Notes under the pieces: generated by a model | The model's input: the letters and a program-made list of their open reading frames with translations, nothing else | Told to the model about the DNA's origin: nothing | Databases searched by the model: none | Shown here: positions 51,869-61,405 of the stretch, in pieces | How positions within the stretch are numbered: the first letter of the stretch is position 1 | How the letters are laid out: each line of letters begins with the position of its first letter | Position numbers and translations under genes: made by a program | Source: Symbiodinium natans | Lineage: Eukaryota > Sar > Dinophyceae > Suessiales > Symbiodiniaceae | DNA: 64,000 nucleotides | Direction of reading: 5' to 3' | Assembly: GCA_905221605.1 (NCBI GenBank) | Contig: CAJNDS010002193.1 | Coordinates: 297,001 to 361,000 of the forward strand

Positions 51869-52057
51869 GGAAACCCTGCGTTTCGGGACGAACTGACCCC
51901 AAACTTTGGGATCGAAGGCACTATATCCAAGGTGCCGCCGCCAGGCCTCTCGCAGGCAGCAGGTCCGAAGTCGAAGGCCGTAACCTTGAAGGAGAAAGCA
52001 GTGCCAAAGCCCAAGCCGAAGCCGCCCGCGCGCTGCCCTTTGGCATTGACGAACTGA
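51869..52057 (+). other. Open frame with Lys/Pro-rich end
   Basis: Sixty-two codons to a TGA, reading FRDELTPNFGIEGTISKVPP then VTLKEKAVPKPKPKPPARC. No repeats in the nucleotide sequence. No start codon or clear splice sites. A second + frame overlaps (51865-52104) and ends SSFDSIQL stop. Could be a retrogene fragment or real exon. Confidence 0.3.
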
Positions 52058-52170
52058 GATCGGACTCGGCTTGGACTTCTTCGTTTGATTCTATCCAGCT
52101 TTGAGTCTTGTAAGGGGCTCAAGGGTTCTTTTCCCTATTTAGGGTTTAGGGTCTTCTTCTTTTGATTCAG

Positions 52171-52207
52171 GCTAAGATGTACAATTGCTGGGCATCGACG
52201 CTGAGAG
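52171..52207 (+). CDS. Candidate mini-exon
   Basis: Acceptor CTTTTGATTCAG with a T tract, donor AGAG|GTGCATAG. Reads AKMYNCWASTLR. Confidence 0.35.
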
Positions 52208-52527
52208 GTGCATAGCATCGTCAGCCGTAGACCATGTAATCAGTTCGAACGCCTGACCTCTGAACCCTAAACCCAAAAAACCTCACCACCAGGAACCCTA
52301 AAACCCCAAAACCGTAAACCCAAACTGTGAACCTTAAACCCAAAACCCCAAAACCCCAAAACCCAAACCCCAAACCCCAAACCCTAAACCCTAAACCCTA
52401 CACCCTAAACCCTAAACCCTAAACCCTAAACCCTAAACCCTAACCCCAAGAATCCCAAAACACGGTGAGGAGATCGGCCGCAGTGTGGGTTGTCAGCTGA
52501 GGAGGCGCCGAATGCCGTTCCTAACTG

Positions 52528-52845
52528 GGGGTTTAGGGTTTAGGGTTTAGGGTTAGGGTTCAGGGTTTAGGGTTTAGGGTTTAGGGTTTAGGGTTTAGGG
52601 TTTAGGGTTTAGGGTTTAGGGTTTAGGGTTTAGGGTTTAGTGTTTAGGGTTTAGGGTTTAGGTTTTAGGGTTTAGGGTTTAGGGTTTAGGGTTTATGTTT
52701 TAGGGTTTAGGGTTTAGGGTTCAGGGTTTAGGGTTTAGGGTTAGGGTTCAGGGTTCAGGGTTTAGGGTTTAGGGTTTAGGGTTTAGGGTTCAGGGTTTTA
52801 GGGTTTAGGGTTTAGGGTTCAGGGTTTATGGTTTAGGGTTTAGGG
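52528..52845 (+). repeat. TTTAGGG array, longest in the window
   Basis: About 45 heptamers with scattered TTCAGGG, TTATGGG and TTTAGTG variants. Confidence 0.95.
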
Positions 52846-53134
52846 AGTCAGGTGTAGGCCATAGTAAATCTTATAGGATGAACGGTACGGGGAATAGCGT
52901 ACCGGGTAGAGGGTAATTATAGGGTAGCAAGTTATCTATCTATGCATATGTATATATATATATATATGTATTTATTATTGTATTCATTGTGCATAGATGA
53001 CACATATGTATAAAAGAATTAGATGTACGTATATAGATAGAGAGTGAAACAACCTACCTGCTAAGCTCCCCTGCGCATGGGGCGTTCATAACATCGGGAT
53101 CGCAGTCGACAAAACCCTGAATGATCCCAATCTA

Positions 53135-53300
53135 GGACCCTAAGCTAAACCTTAACCCCCTAACCCCCTGAGCCCCAAATAGAATTTAACTTAGGACCCT
53201 AAGCTAAACCTTTAACTCCCTAACCCCCCTAAACCCTGAGCCCTAAATAGAGCCTAGTTTAGGACCCTAAACTAAACCTTAACCACCTAAACCCTGAGCC
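53135..53300. repeat. 62-bp tandem repeat, three copies
   Basis: AGGACCCTAAGCTAAACC begins three consecutive units (about 53144, 53202 and 53270) that each include CCCTGAGCCC-AAATAGA. Confidence 0.75.
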
Positions 53301-53692
53301 CTAAACCCTGAACCCTGAACCCTAAACCCTAGACCCTAGACCCTACACCCTAAACCCCAAAGCTTCATTTTGTCCGCAGGGTTGGTGCACTGCTGCGGGT
53401 TTAGGGTTTGGGGATGGGAAGCTTAGGGAAGCTTGGGGAAGCCTAGGGAAGCTTAGGAAGTTCAGGATTTAGTGGTTCACGGCTTAGGGTTTAGGTTTTA
53501 GGGCTAGGGTTTAGGGTTTAGGGTCTAGGGGTCAACGTTTAGGGTTAAGGGTGCAGGGTTTAATCAGAACGTTTAGGGTTTAAGGGTTCAGGGTTTAGGG
53601 TTTAGGAGTCCAAGCAAGAACATTCTGGCGGAAGTTTCGAGTCCCTAAGCATTCAACCATTACACCCAAACCCTAAGCTGCTCCTAAACTCT

Positions 53693-53785
53693 ACCTGGGA
53701 CCCTATACCCACAGTTTTAAGGGTTGTGCCTACTAAATAATAGGGGGTACCTGCGACTAAACTGTAGGCAAATAGAGTCCGAGGT
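53693..53785. mobile_element. Palindromic family D element
   Basis: ACCTGGGACCCTATACCCACAG at the left, CTGTAGGCAAATAGAGTCC at the right; the best preserved copy. Confidence 0.65.
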
Positions 53786-53859
53786 AAGCCCTAAACCATC
53801 CTGAACATGAGCTTCGCCTGCACCCCGGAGACCCAAACCCCCCGGACGCAGCATTGCTA

Positions 53860-54175
53860 TACTAATATATTGCTATATTACCATATTACCATATTACTAT
53901 ATTACTAAATTACTATATTTCTATATTGCTATATTGCTATATTGCTCGATTGCTCTATTACTATATTATTACATGACTACATTACTATATTACTATATTA
54001 CTGTATTACTAAATTACTATACTACTATTTTAATATATTGTTATACTGCTATATCGCTATATTGCTGTACTGCACATTACTCTATTGCTCTATTACTCTA
54101 TTTCTATACTACTATCTTGCTATCTTATTATAGTAGTACATCACTCTATTGCCATATTTCTACACTCCTGCCAGA
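53860..54175. repeat. CTATATTA octanucleotide-like microsatellite
   Basis: About 300 bp of ATTGCTATATTACTATATT-type repeat. The Tyr/Leu-rich frames in it are artefacts. It ends 5 bp before a CAG acceptor. Confidence 0.9.
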
Positions 54176-54256
54176 AGCCACTTCGTTGTGTCCGGCCCCG
54201 ACGACGCCGAGGAAGGGAGCAAGGAAGCTTCCTGGCACTGTCTTCCCTGGTTTGGG
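54175..54256 (+). CDS. Candidate exon, unknown protein
   Basis: Acceptor CACTCCTGCCAG, donor GGG|GTTTCTAG. Best frame SHFVVSGPDDAEEGSKEASW and on. No domain. Confidence 0.4.
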
Positions 54257-54510
54257 GTTTCTAGGGCTCAGGGGTTTTGGGGTTTAGGGGTTTCGGGCTC
54301 GGGGCTGAAGGTTTAGGGTCCTGAGAATTTAAGTTTAAGCTTTAGGGGTTGAGGGGTTTGGGGTTTCGCACCTAGGCTTTCGAGCTTACGGTTCTTTGGG
54401 GTGCAGGGTTCCGGCTTGAGAGGGTCCAGGGTTGAGGGCTCAGGGTTTAGGGTTTAGGGTTTAGGGTTTAGGGATGTAGGCTGCGAAGAGCTCAGCTGCG
54501 AAGTGCCCAG

Positions 54511-54573
54511 CATAGGCTTCGTCTCCGGGATTCTTGCCTGGCTTCCGGGTCGAATTCTCTGGGAGAGATTCGG
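54511..54573 (+). CDS. Candidate exon, hydrophobic segment
   Basis: Acceptor AAGTGCCCAG, donor TTCGG|GTATCC. Reads IGFVSGILAWLPGRILWERF, which could be a membrane segment. Other frames are open as well. Confidence 0.35.
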
Positions 54574-54660
54574 GTATCCTAGAGGGCTTTGGGAGCCCGA
54601 AGCACCATGGCCCTTAAGCAATAGCTCGTAAAAAGGGGGGGGGGGGACGGTTTTTCCGAG

Positions 54661-54752
54661 GCTGAGGACCAGGAGATCACAGACGTCCGGGAAGTTACGG
54701 AGGATGCTTTCACCCGCGCCTGCTGCAACTGTGCGCAGGAAGCACCGCAGGG
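54661..54752 (+). CDS. Candidate exon, helix and Cys-rich end
   Basis: Acceptor TTTTTCCGAG. Thirty codons, AEDQEITDVREVTEDAFTRA and on, to GG|GTTTAGG. The AF-x-R-A pattern resembles an EF entering helix but a loop does not follow. An internal GTGCGC donor would be in phase with 55007. Confidence 0.45.
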
Positions 54753-55006
54753 GTTTAGGATTGCGAGCCTCGCTTGAGGGTTTAGGGTTTCGGGCTTAGG
54801 GGTTTAGGATTTGGGGTTTAGGGTTTACAGGGTTTGAGCCCCTGACCGGCCTAAAACAAGCTTCCCCGACGCACAACTTGGCTTAAAGCCTTTAGGGTTT
54901 TACAGTTAGCCTATAGCTGGCGGACATGTCTTAACCCGAACCTTTAATTAGCAAGGCCGCTTGACTGTCTGCACTTAAAACCTGAACCCCAGCTGGTCTT
55001 CTCCAG

Positions 55007-55070
55007 ACCTGTTCTGGGAGGAGGAGTTGCTTAGGATCCGTCGACCGTTTTTGTTGTGTCTCTTTTTGGG
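55007..55070 (+). CDS. Candidate exon, possible EF loop end
   Basis: Acceptor CTTCTCCAG. Reads LFWEEELLRIRRPFLL and on; L-F-W-E-E followed by a hydrophobic helix resembles positions 8-12 and exit helix of an EF-hand. Donor GG|GTTTAAGG or an earlier GTTGTG. Confidence 0.4.
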
Positions 55071-55292
55071 GTTTAAGGTTTAGGGTTTAGGGTTTGGGTT
55101 TAGGGTTTAGGGTTTAGGGTTTAGGGTTTAGGGTTTAGGGTTTAGGGTTTAGGGTTTAGGGTTTAGGGGTTAGGGTGTTGGGTTTAGGGTTTAGGGTTTA
55201 GGGTTTAGGGTTTAGGGTTTAGGGTTTAGGGTTTAGGGTTTAGGGTTTAGGGTTTAGGGTTTAGGGTTTAGGGTTTAGGGTTTAGGGTTTAG
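55068..55292 (+). repeat. TTTAGGG array
   Basis: About 30 heptamers, almost perfect, starting at the candidate donor at 55071. Confidence 0.95.
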
Positions 55293-55332
55293 GGGGCTGT
55301 TTTGGGATTGCTTTGCCTGCTGGCAAGTGCAG

Positions 55333-55389
55333 TTGCTTTGCCAGCAAGATGATGCACTCTGACGAGTTCACGCGGTTTGGTCGAACTTT
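55333..55389 (+). CDS. Candidate exon, unknown protein
   Basis: Acceptor GCAAGTGCAG, donor TT|GTCCATAA. Reads CFASKMMHSDEFTRFGRT and joins in phase to 56019 (TT plus A makes Leu). Confidence 0.45.
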
Positions 55390-55529
55390 GTCCATAATCC
55401 AAACCCTAAACCCTAAACCTGCACCCTAAACCCTGAACCCTAAATTTGAAACCCTAAACCCCGAACCCTAAACCCCTGTCCCACTTTTCCAGGACACAAT
55501 CTGTTGGTTCTACATACATATATACAAGG

Positions 55530-55618
55530 GGCCGGAGTAGGCCCTTATTCCTTTTTTGTTTTTTTTCTATTTAGTAGTCTGTTTTATTACTTGCTTTGTT
55601 TATTTATTTATTTATTTT

Positions 55619-55650
<32 letters not shown>

Positions 55651-55850
55651 CGGTGTAGGTTCCCTTCTAAGCACCTTTTAAGCCAAGAAGGGCACCCTTT
55701 TTCTAGGCTACTCTTGGGTCTAGTTCTCTAAGGGTAGTTACATGGTCCCTGAATATGGTCCCTGACCTTCTTTGAAGGCTGCTGAAGCAAGGGCCCTTGC
55801 GCTGTATGAGGTATACAAGGGGCCCCCTTCTCAGGGACCATGAAACGACC
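55530..55850. mobile_element. Family E element followed by family F element
   Basis: GGGGCCGGAGTAGGCCC to CTACTCTTGGGTCTAG (55530-55722) then GGGTAGTTACATGGTCCCTG to CAGGGACCATGAAACGACCC (55735-55850). The same F copy has a clear inverted repeat around GGTCCCTG. Confidence 0.6.
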
Positions 55851-56018
55851 CAAGATAGTTCGTGGCAAGCTTGGCTGGTTTCTAAAGACCCGTTAGGTAA
55901 CTTAGCCAGTTGAACCCTAGGCCCTATAAAACCCAAAGCCCATGCCCCAGGGTTTAGGGTTTGGGGTTTAGGGTTTAGGGTTTAGGGCTACCCGGGTTCG
56001 CCGGGTTAGCCCTCCTAG

Positions 56019-56084
56019 AAAACGGAAGCAGGAAATGCGGGCGACCTTCCAGCTCAACGGCGGCTTCAGCGACGAGGACTCAGG
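56019..56084 (+). CDS. Candidate exon, unknown protein
   Basis: Acceptor GCCCTCCTAG, donor CAGG|GTTATAAC. Reads KRKQEMRATFQLNGGFSDED then S. A CT microsatellite starts within 15 bp of the donor. Confidence 0.45.
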
Positions 56085-56089
56085 GTTAT

Positions 56090-56410
56090 AACTCTCTCTC
56101 TCTCTCTCTCTCTCTTTCTATATATATAGATCCATAGATCGATAGATAGTATAGCATAGTATATTTGTACATATTTATAGAGAATGTGTATATAGATACA
56201 TATGTATATATTTATTTATTTATTTATTTATTTATTTATTCATTGGTTTTATTTGTTTATTTTATGTATTTATATGTACAGATGACAAAGATATGATCTA
56301 GTATACTATAGAATTTACTAAAAAATAAATAAATATAAATATATATATATATATACATATATATTTATTGATTTATTTATTTATTTTTATTTATATTCAT
56401 ATTTACATAC
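56090..56410. repeat. CT, TATA and TTTA microsatellite region
   Basis: TCTC (56093-56115), GATA/TATA and TTTATTTA blocks (56210-56240, 56340-56400). Confidence 0.9.
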
Positions 56411-56769
56411 TATCTACAAACTGATCCTATATCCCACCGAAAAATATTCCTTATCCAAGGTATAAGTATGCATAGTTGAGGTGTCTATGGACGCTGTAGA
56501 GGTCCATCGTGCAAGCTACATGAGACTCTCGATGCAAATCCCAAACCCATCGGAAGCCCCAAGCCCTAACCTGCTACCCCAAAGCATCCCAAGCCCGAAG
56601 CCCTAAAAGCGTGTATCCCCCAGAACAGAACCAAACCAAAAAAGCAAACTCAGAGCCCGGAAGTTCGCAATGCGGAACCAACAACGAGCCCCCTCCCCCC
56701 TCCGCCCCTAGAGTCTAGGGTTTGAGGGTTTAGGGTTTAGGGTTTCGGGGCATCGGCTCACAACGCGAG

Positions 56770-56800
56770 GAAGTCAACGAGCTCCGTGGGGTCTTCGACA
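56770..56800 (+). CDS. EF-hand exon 11a: entering helix
   Basis: Acceptor CAACGCGAG, or the exon begins earlier in the same open frame (GSQR). Reads EVNELRGVFD plus A. A GC donor (GACA|GCTCCT) joins to 58544 (A plus GC makes Ser), producing ELRGVFDSYDSRKTGKI, a textbook helix-loop start. Confidence 0.75.
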
Positions 56801-58543
56801 GCTCCTGGGCATGGCGATGAGTTTACGGTTTTAGGGTCTAGGGTTTAAGGTTTACGGTTTACGGGTTGAGGTTGGGGTTTTGGATTTAGGATTTAGGGTT
56901 TAGGTTTTAGGTTTAGGTTTCAGTTCTTAGGGTTTATTAGTTTTTTTTGTTTTGGGGTGGGGGGGGCTAGGGTTTTGGGTTCGGCACGCTAAATTTGCTT
57001 GAGGCCCTAAACCCTGAAGTCTTAGCAGAATTACTGGGATTTGGGGTTTAGGGTTTTAGGGTTTAGGGGTTCAGGGTTTCGTTCCGGGGGTTCAGGGATT
57101 TAGGGCTTGAGTTTGGGGCTCCGGGTTCAGGAGTTTGAGGTTTGGAGGTTAAATTTTGAAGTTAGAGTTTACTGGCACGGTCCATCTTTATACGCCCTTT
57201 GTTTGGGGCTTGAGTAGTATACCCTACTCTTCCAAGTCTCGGGATACCCAGAGCCCTTGGCGCATCGAGAAGAACGATCCGATCCCCTCAAGGCTTCCAA
57301 GCAAGAGGGCACTGCCTTGTTGGCTTAGGGTTTAGGATTTAGGGTTCAGGGTTTAGGGTTTAGGGTTTAGGGTTTAGGGTTCAGGGTTTAGGGTTTAGGG
57401 TATAGGGCCAGGGAAGTGGGGTTCCACTTTGATGGAGTTGTTTAAGGTGTCTGGTTTAGGGTTTAGGGTTTAGGGTTTAGGGTTTAGGGTTTAGGGTTTA
57501 GGGGTCAAGGGTCAAGGGTCAAGGGTCAAGGGTCAAGGGTCAAGGGTCAAGGGTCAAGGGTCAAGGGTCAAGGGTCAAGGGTCAAGGGTCAAGGGTCAAG
57601 GGTCAAGGGCCTGGGTACGGGGACCTCTACGCGATAAAGAACATGATCGAAATGGAGACCGCCAAAGACCCAGACGTTCGATCAACCCTTAACCCTCAAA
57701 GCTTCAGGGCTTAGGCTCCCTTCTGACCGGCTCCCTGAACCCTAAACTCCAAACCCTAAACTCTGAGCTCTTAAACCCAAGCCTACCAGGATGGGACTAT
57801 TCGGCCGCGTAATCCGCATCATCTACCCCACGTTCTGGTACGCATCATTGTCGCGCTATGCCTCAGGATTTAGGGTTTAGGGTTTAGGGTTTAGGGTTTA
57901 GGATTTAGGGTTTAGGGTTTGATCGTTCATCCTCCGCATCGCGGGCAACTCCCGACGCCTTGGCTTGGGGCGTTCGCTCGTGGCTGGTGGTGGCGCCTGC
58001 CGTTACCCTAAGCCCTAAGCCCTAAGCCCTAAGCCCTAAACCCGAAACCCTGAACCCTAAACCCTAAACCCTAAACCCGATACCCTAACCTTGGGTTCCT
58101 CCGGAGCTTTTACTGGTCAGTCTGCATGGACCGGCGCACGAGCTCCGCGGCCAACAGGTGTCCGGGATGTGTGCCAGCAGCACCAGAAGATGCGAAGGCC
58201 ACCCCGAGAGGGGTGTGTGTTAGGGTTTAGAGTTTAGGGTTTAGGGTGTAGGGTTTAGGGCTTAGGGTTTAGGGTTTAGGGCTTAGGGTTTAGGGTGTGA
58301 AACGCCACTGTGCATGCGATGTCAATCACCGCATCCCAGTTTACACACCAGGGTGGCAGGGTGGCAGTCTTTTCCGCAGTCGAAGCCTGTCACCTAAAAA
58401 AGCCTACATTCTAAGCCCTTTAAACCCTAAGCCCTCAGTTAGAAGCCATAAAAGCACACGAAGCCCCATAAGCCCTGAGGTCTCGAAAGCCCTACAAGTC
58501 CTAAGAGCGAAGCTCACTGTGCCCCTAAACCCTGAACCCTCAG
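56801..58543. other. Intron of the EF-hand gene with several unconfirmed open stretches
   Basis: Diverged TTTAGGG, a T run (56941-56948), TTTAGGG (57325-57405, 57450-57505), the GGGTCAA array, and frames at 57229-57300, 57611-57660 (GDLYAIKNMIEMETAK), 57787-57838 (MGLFGRVIRIIYPTFW) and 58121-58157 (LHGPAHELRGQQ), each with possible splice sites. The EF-hand junction from 56800 to 58544 skips them all, which shows how often short open frames arise here by chance or belong to alternative exons. Confidence 0.5.
57507..57609 (+). repeat. GGGTCAA heptamer array
   Basis: About fourteen perfect GGGTCAA units directly following TTTAGGG units: a homogeneous variant array of the same period. Confidence 0.97.
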
Positions 58544-58581
58544 GCTACGACTCGCGCAAGACTGGCAAGATCGCCAACAAG
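58544..58581 (+). CDS. EF-hand exon 11b: loop positions 1-11
   Basis: Acceptor GAACCCTCAG. Reads YDSRKTGKIANK after a split Ser. A GC donor (AAG|GCTTGC) joins in phase 0 to 59276, whose first codon is Glu, position 12. The loop D-S-R-K-T-G-K-I-A-N-K-E is close to canonical. Confidence 0.85.
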
Positions 58582-58643
58582 GCTTGCGTTCTTATTCTGG
58601 CGAGGGTGTGGGTCTACATAGGGACGAATGAATTCGAGCGCAT

Positions 58644-58745
58644 GAGGCATTTTAGGGTTTAGGGTTTAGGGTTTAGGGTTTAGGGTTTAGGGTTTAGGGT
58701 TTAGGGTTGCGGGTTTAGGGTTTAGGGTTTACGGTTTAGGGTCAG
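58644..58745 (+). repeat. TTTAGGG array
   Basis: About thirteen heptamers after exon 11b. Confidence 0.93.
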
Positions 58746-59154
58746 CGTTTAGGGTTTTGGGCTTTATCAGGTCGCAGGGTTTGCGAGTAGAGCTAAGGGC
58801 TTGAAGGGGGGGTCAATTGTTCGTGGTCCGGTATTCAGAGTTCAGGGTTTAGGTTTAGGGAACAGAGTTTAGGGTTTAGGGTTTAGGGTACAGAGTTTAG
58901 GGTTTAGGGTTCAGAGTTCAGGGTTTAGGTTCCAGAGTTTAGGGCTCCTGTCTTCAGCAAGTACCCCCTACCCCTCCACTCTAAGTAAGCCCTGTCAAGG
59001 CTGAGATGTACCTTCAGGGTTCCTGTCTTCCGCAGGTACCCCCCTACCCCTCAACCCCAAACCCTCTACCTTAATAGCCAGAGAGCCCAATTCCCGCCAG
59101 TTCGGGAATAGACGACTAGACCTTTTTTTGAAGCGGAAGGGTTGAGGGTTTAGC

Positions 59155-59218
59155 CTTTAGGGTTTAGGGTTTAGGGTTTAGGGTTTAGGGTTTAGGGTTT
59201 AGGGTTTAGGGTTTAGGG
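59155..59218 (+). repeat. TTTAGGG array
   Basis: About nine perfect heptamers ahead of exon 11c; TTTAGGG is upstream of the exon here. Confidence 0.93.
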
Positions 59219-59275
59219 CCTACGCCTCCCAAAACCCAACCGCTACCACGCCCCAATTAGAACTGGACTTCAAAG

Positions 59276-59334
59276 GAGCTGGTCCGGCTCGTCGATAACC
59301 TCTGCCCCTCGCTCGCGCGGGAGAGACTTGGCTG
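59276..59334 (+). CDS. EF-hand exon 11c: loop position 12 and exiting helix
   Basis: Acceptor GGACTTCAAAG. Reads ELVRLVDNLCPSLARERLG plus TG. Glu at the first codon completes the loop started at 58544. Donor TG|GTTTAGGG. Confidence 0.85.
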
Positions 59335-59459
59335 GTTTAGGGTTTAGGGTTTAGGGTTTAGGGTTTAGGGTTTGGGGTTTAGGGAGTTCAGGGTGTAGGG
59401 TGTAGGGTTTAGGGAGTTTAGGGTTTAGGATGTAGGGTTGAGGGTTTTCCCTAAGAACC

Positions 59460-59572
59460 TTGATAGCCCTTGGTACCCTTTACCCTGTTTTGGGTTCAAG
59501 GTTCCCTGATACAGTATCTAGCCCCGAAGAGGGTGATTTTATAACAATATGGTTACTGGGCCACCTAGTAGC
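59460..59572. mobile_element. Dispersed element, family G
   Basis: GGGTTCAAGGTTCCCTGATAC at the left, ATATGGTTACTGGGCC and CCTAGTAGCCC at the right. Confidence 0.5.
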
Positions 59573-59985
59573 CCAAAACCTACTTGGTTGTAGGTAATTA
59601 CGATGAAAACCCCTTATAGGATTCTAAGGCAACCCAAACAAGTAGGTTGGTTTTGGGTTCGTCAGGTAAGACTTAGGGCTCTTTGGGTTTAGGGCTTGCC
59701 GTTTAGGGTTCAGGTCTTAGGGTTCTTTGGGCTTCTTCAGGTTGTGTAGGAGGTTAGGTTCCACGCTCTATTTAGCGTTGAGGATTGACATTGAGAGTTT
59801 AGGGTTTAGTAGTTTGGTATTCAGGTTTAGGACTCATAGACAACCGTTTAACCGGTGTGTAACTAGCTAAACCCTAAACCCTATAAACCCTAAACCCTAA
59901 ACCCTAAAGAGTTGAGGGATCGGGATTCAGGTTGCAGAGGGGTCTAGGATTTCGGGTTTTAGGGCTTTTAGAGCTCAGGGCCGGA

Positions 59986-60066
<81 letters not shown>

Positions 60067-60094
60067 CGTAGTAGTAGTCGTAGTAGTAGTCGTC

Positions 60095-60133
<39 letters not shown>

Positions 60134-60150
60134 CTAGTAGTAGTAGTAGT
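59986..60150. repeat. AGT trinucleotide array
   Basis: About 55 AGT units with CGT variants. The polyserine frame through it is an artefact. Confidence 0.95.
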
Positions 60151-60827
60151 TATAGTAATCTTCCCTTGTACTGTCCCTGTGGGCCATCTCTCCCGATGTG
60201 GAACCTCTCAGCCCAAAGACTTTGCGCGCAAGATGCGTTCATGACATGCTGTGCTTCGACACCCGCAGCCCTGATTCCCGGAAGACATATCCCACATAGG
60301 GCCCGAACCTCTAGACCCTAAACCTCCTAAACCCCCTAAACCCTAAACCCTAAACCCTAAACCCCTAGTGTTCTTAAGGTGAAGACACAGTGTTTTGGAG
60401 ACCAAGAGCCAAAACACGGAACCTTGAGGTCTCAAGGAAGCCAGAAGTTCAGGGTTTAGGGTTTAGGGTTTAGGGTTTAGGGGTTCAGGGTGTAGGGGTT
60501 TAGGGTTTGGACGGTTTAGAGTTTAGGGTTTTGCGTTTAGGGGTGCAGGGCTTAGGTGTTTAGGGTTCAGGGATTAGGGGGTTCAGGGTTTAGGGGTCTA
60601 GCGTTCAGGGGTTCAGGGCTAGCTGTTTCGGGTTTAGGGGTTAGGGTTTTGTGAGCCCACAAACCCCGATCCTTCAAACCCCCAAATGCTGAACCTTAAG
60701 CCTTAACTAACCCCTTAGCTCTTACAAAACACACAAGCCTCAGAATGCCTGTTTAACCCTCCGAAACCCCTTTAAAACCCTAAACCCTACACTCGAAACC
60801 CTCAACCACCATTAAGCCAAAGGAAAG

Positions 60828-60882
60828 CCCTTCGGCCGCAACTACAGCAGATGATGCAGGCCTGGGCCGGATTTCCTTTAGG
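60828..60882 (+). CDS. EF-hand exon 12a: loop positions 1-11
   Basis: Acceptor AAAGGAAAG (later AGs at 60848 and 60851 also possible). Reads PSAATTADDAGLGRISFR. Loop D-D-A-G-L-G-R-I-S-F-R; the donor AGG|GTGTAGGG leads in phase 0 to 61646, which begins with Glu, position 12. Confidence 0.8.
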
Positions 60883-61405
60883 GTGTAGGGTTTAGGGTTC
60901 AAGTTCTTTGTTTTTGCCGCAGGGCGGGGAGGGGGCGGGCGCTCTGGTTTTCTCACAGGGTGGAGGTTTTAGGGTTGGGTGAATTCGAAAGGCTAAATTT
61001 GGCACTTTTCGGAGGGCTTCGGGGTTTAGGGTTCGTGTTTAGGTTGTTCGCTTCATGGTGCTGTCTTGGAAGGGTTTAGGGTTTAGGGTTTAGGGTTTAG
61101 GGTTTAGGGTTTAGGGTTTGCGGTATGGGCTGCACTCGCTGGGGGCGCATCGGGATCAGGACCCATAGGCCCATAGGTCCATCGCCATGTGGCCTCAAAA
61201 GTAAACCTTCAACCTGCAAACCTCAGACCCTAAACGACTAAAGCCCCAAAAGCTTCAAACGCTAGATCCTCAAGTCCTTGATCCACAAAGCTTAAGAGCC
61301 CCCCTTGTCCCTAAAAAGTCCTGTAGGCTTTGCGAGCTCATCTTTGGAAACTCTTCAAAGCCCTTTCAACACGAAGCCGCCTAAACCCTAAGCCCTAAAC
61401 CCCTA

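Larger units (their letters stand above)
48644..52170. other. Long region without confirmed exons
   Basis: T run and G run (48697-48731), diverged heptamers, TTTAGGG-type stretches (49035-49100), a unique island (49540-50010), G/C-rich unique sequence, diverged CCCTAAA (50560-50660), family E (51226-51420) with an internal CCCTAAA array (51280-51345), TTTAGGG (51486-51545), a G run (51591-51616). No EF-hand motif seen. Confidence 0.5.

Noticed and set aside
55333-55389. Pore region of a voltage-gated channel (RFGRTL similarity)
   Set aside because: Resemblance is limited to a few residues; no S5/S6-like segments are confirmed nearby.
57229-58157. Several open segments with splice-like ends (for example MGLFGRVIRIIYPTFW)
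   Set aside because: The EF-hand join 56800 to 58544 skips them; all three frames are often open over such short lengths.
59932-60321. Polyserine protein of 129 codons
   Set aside because: Translation of an AGT array; flanking sequence shows no domain.
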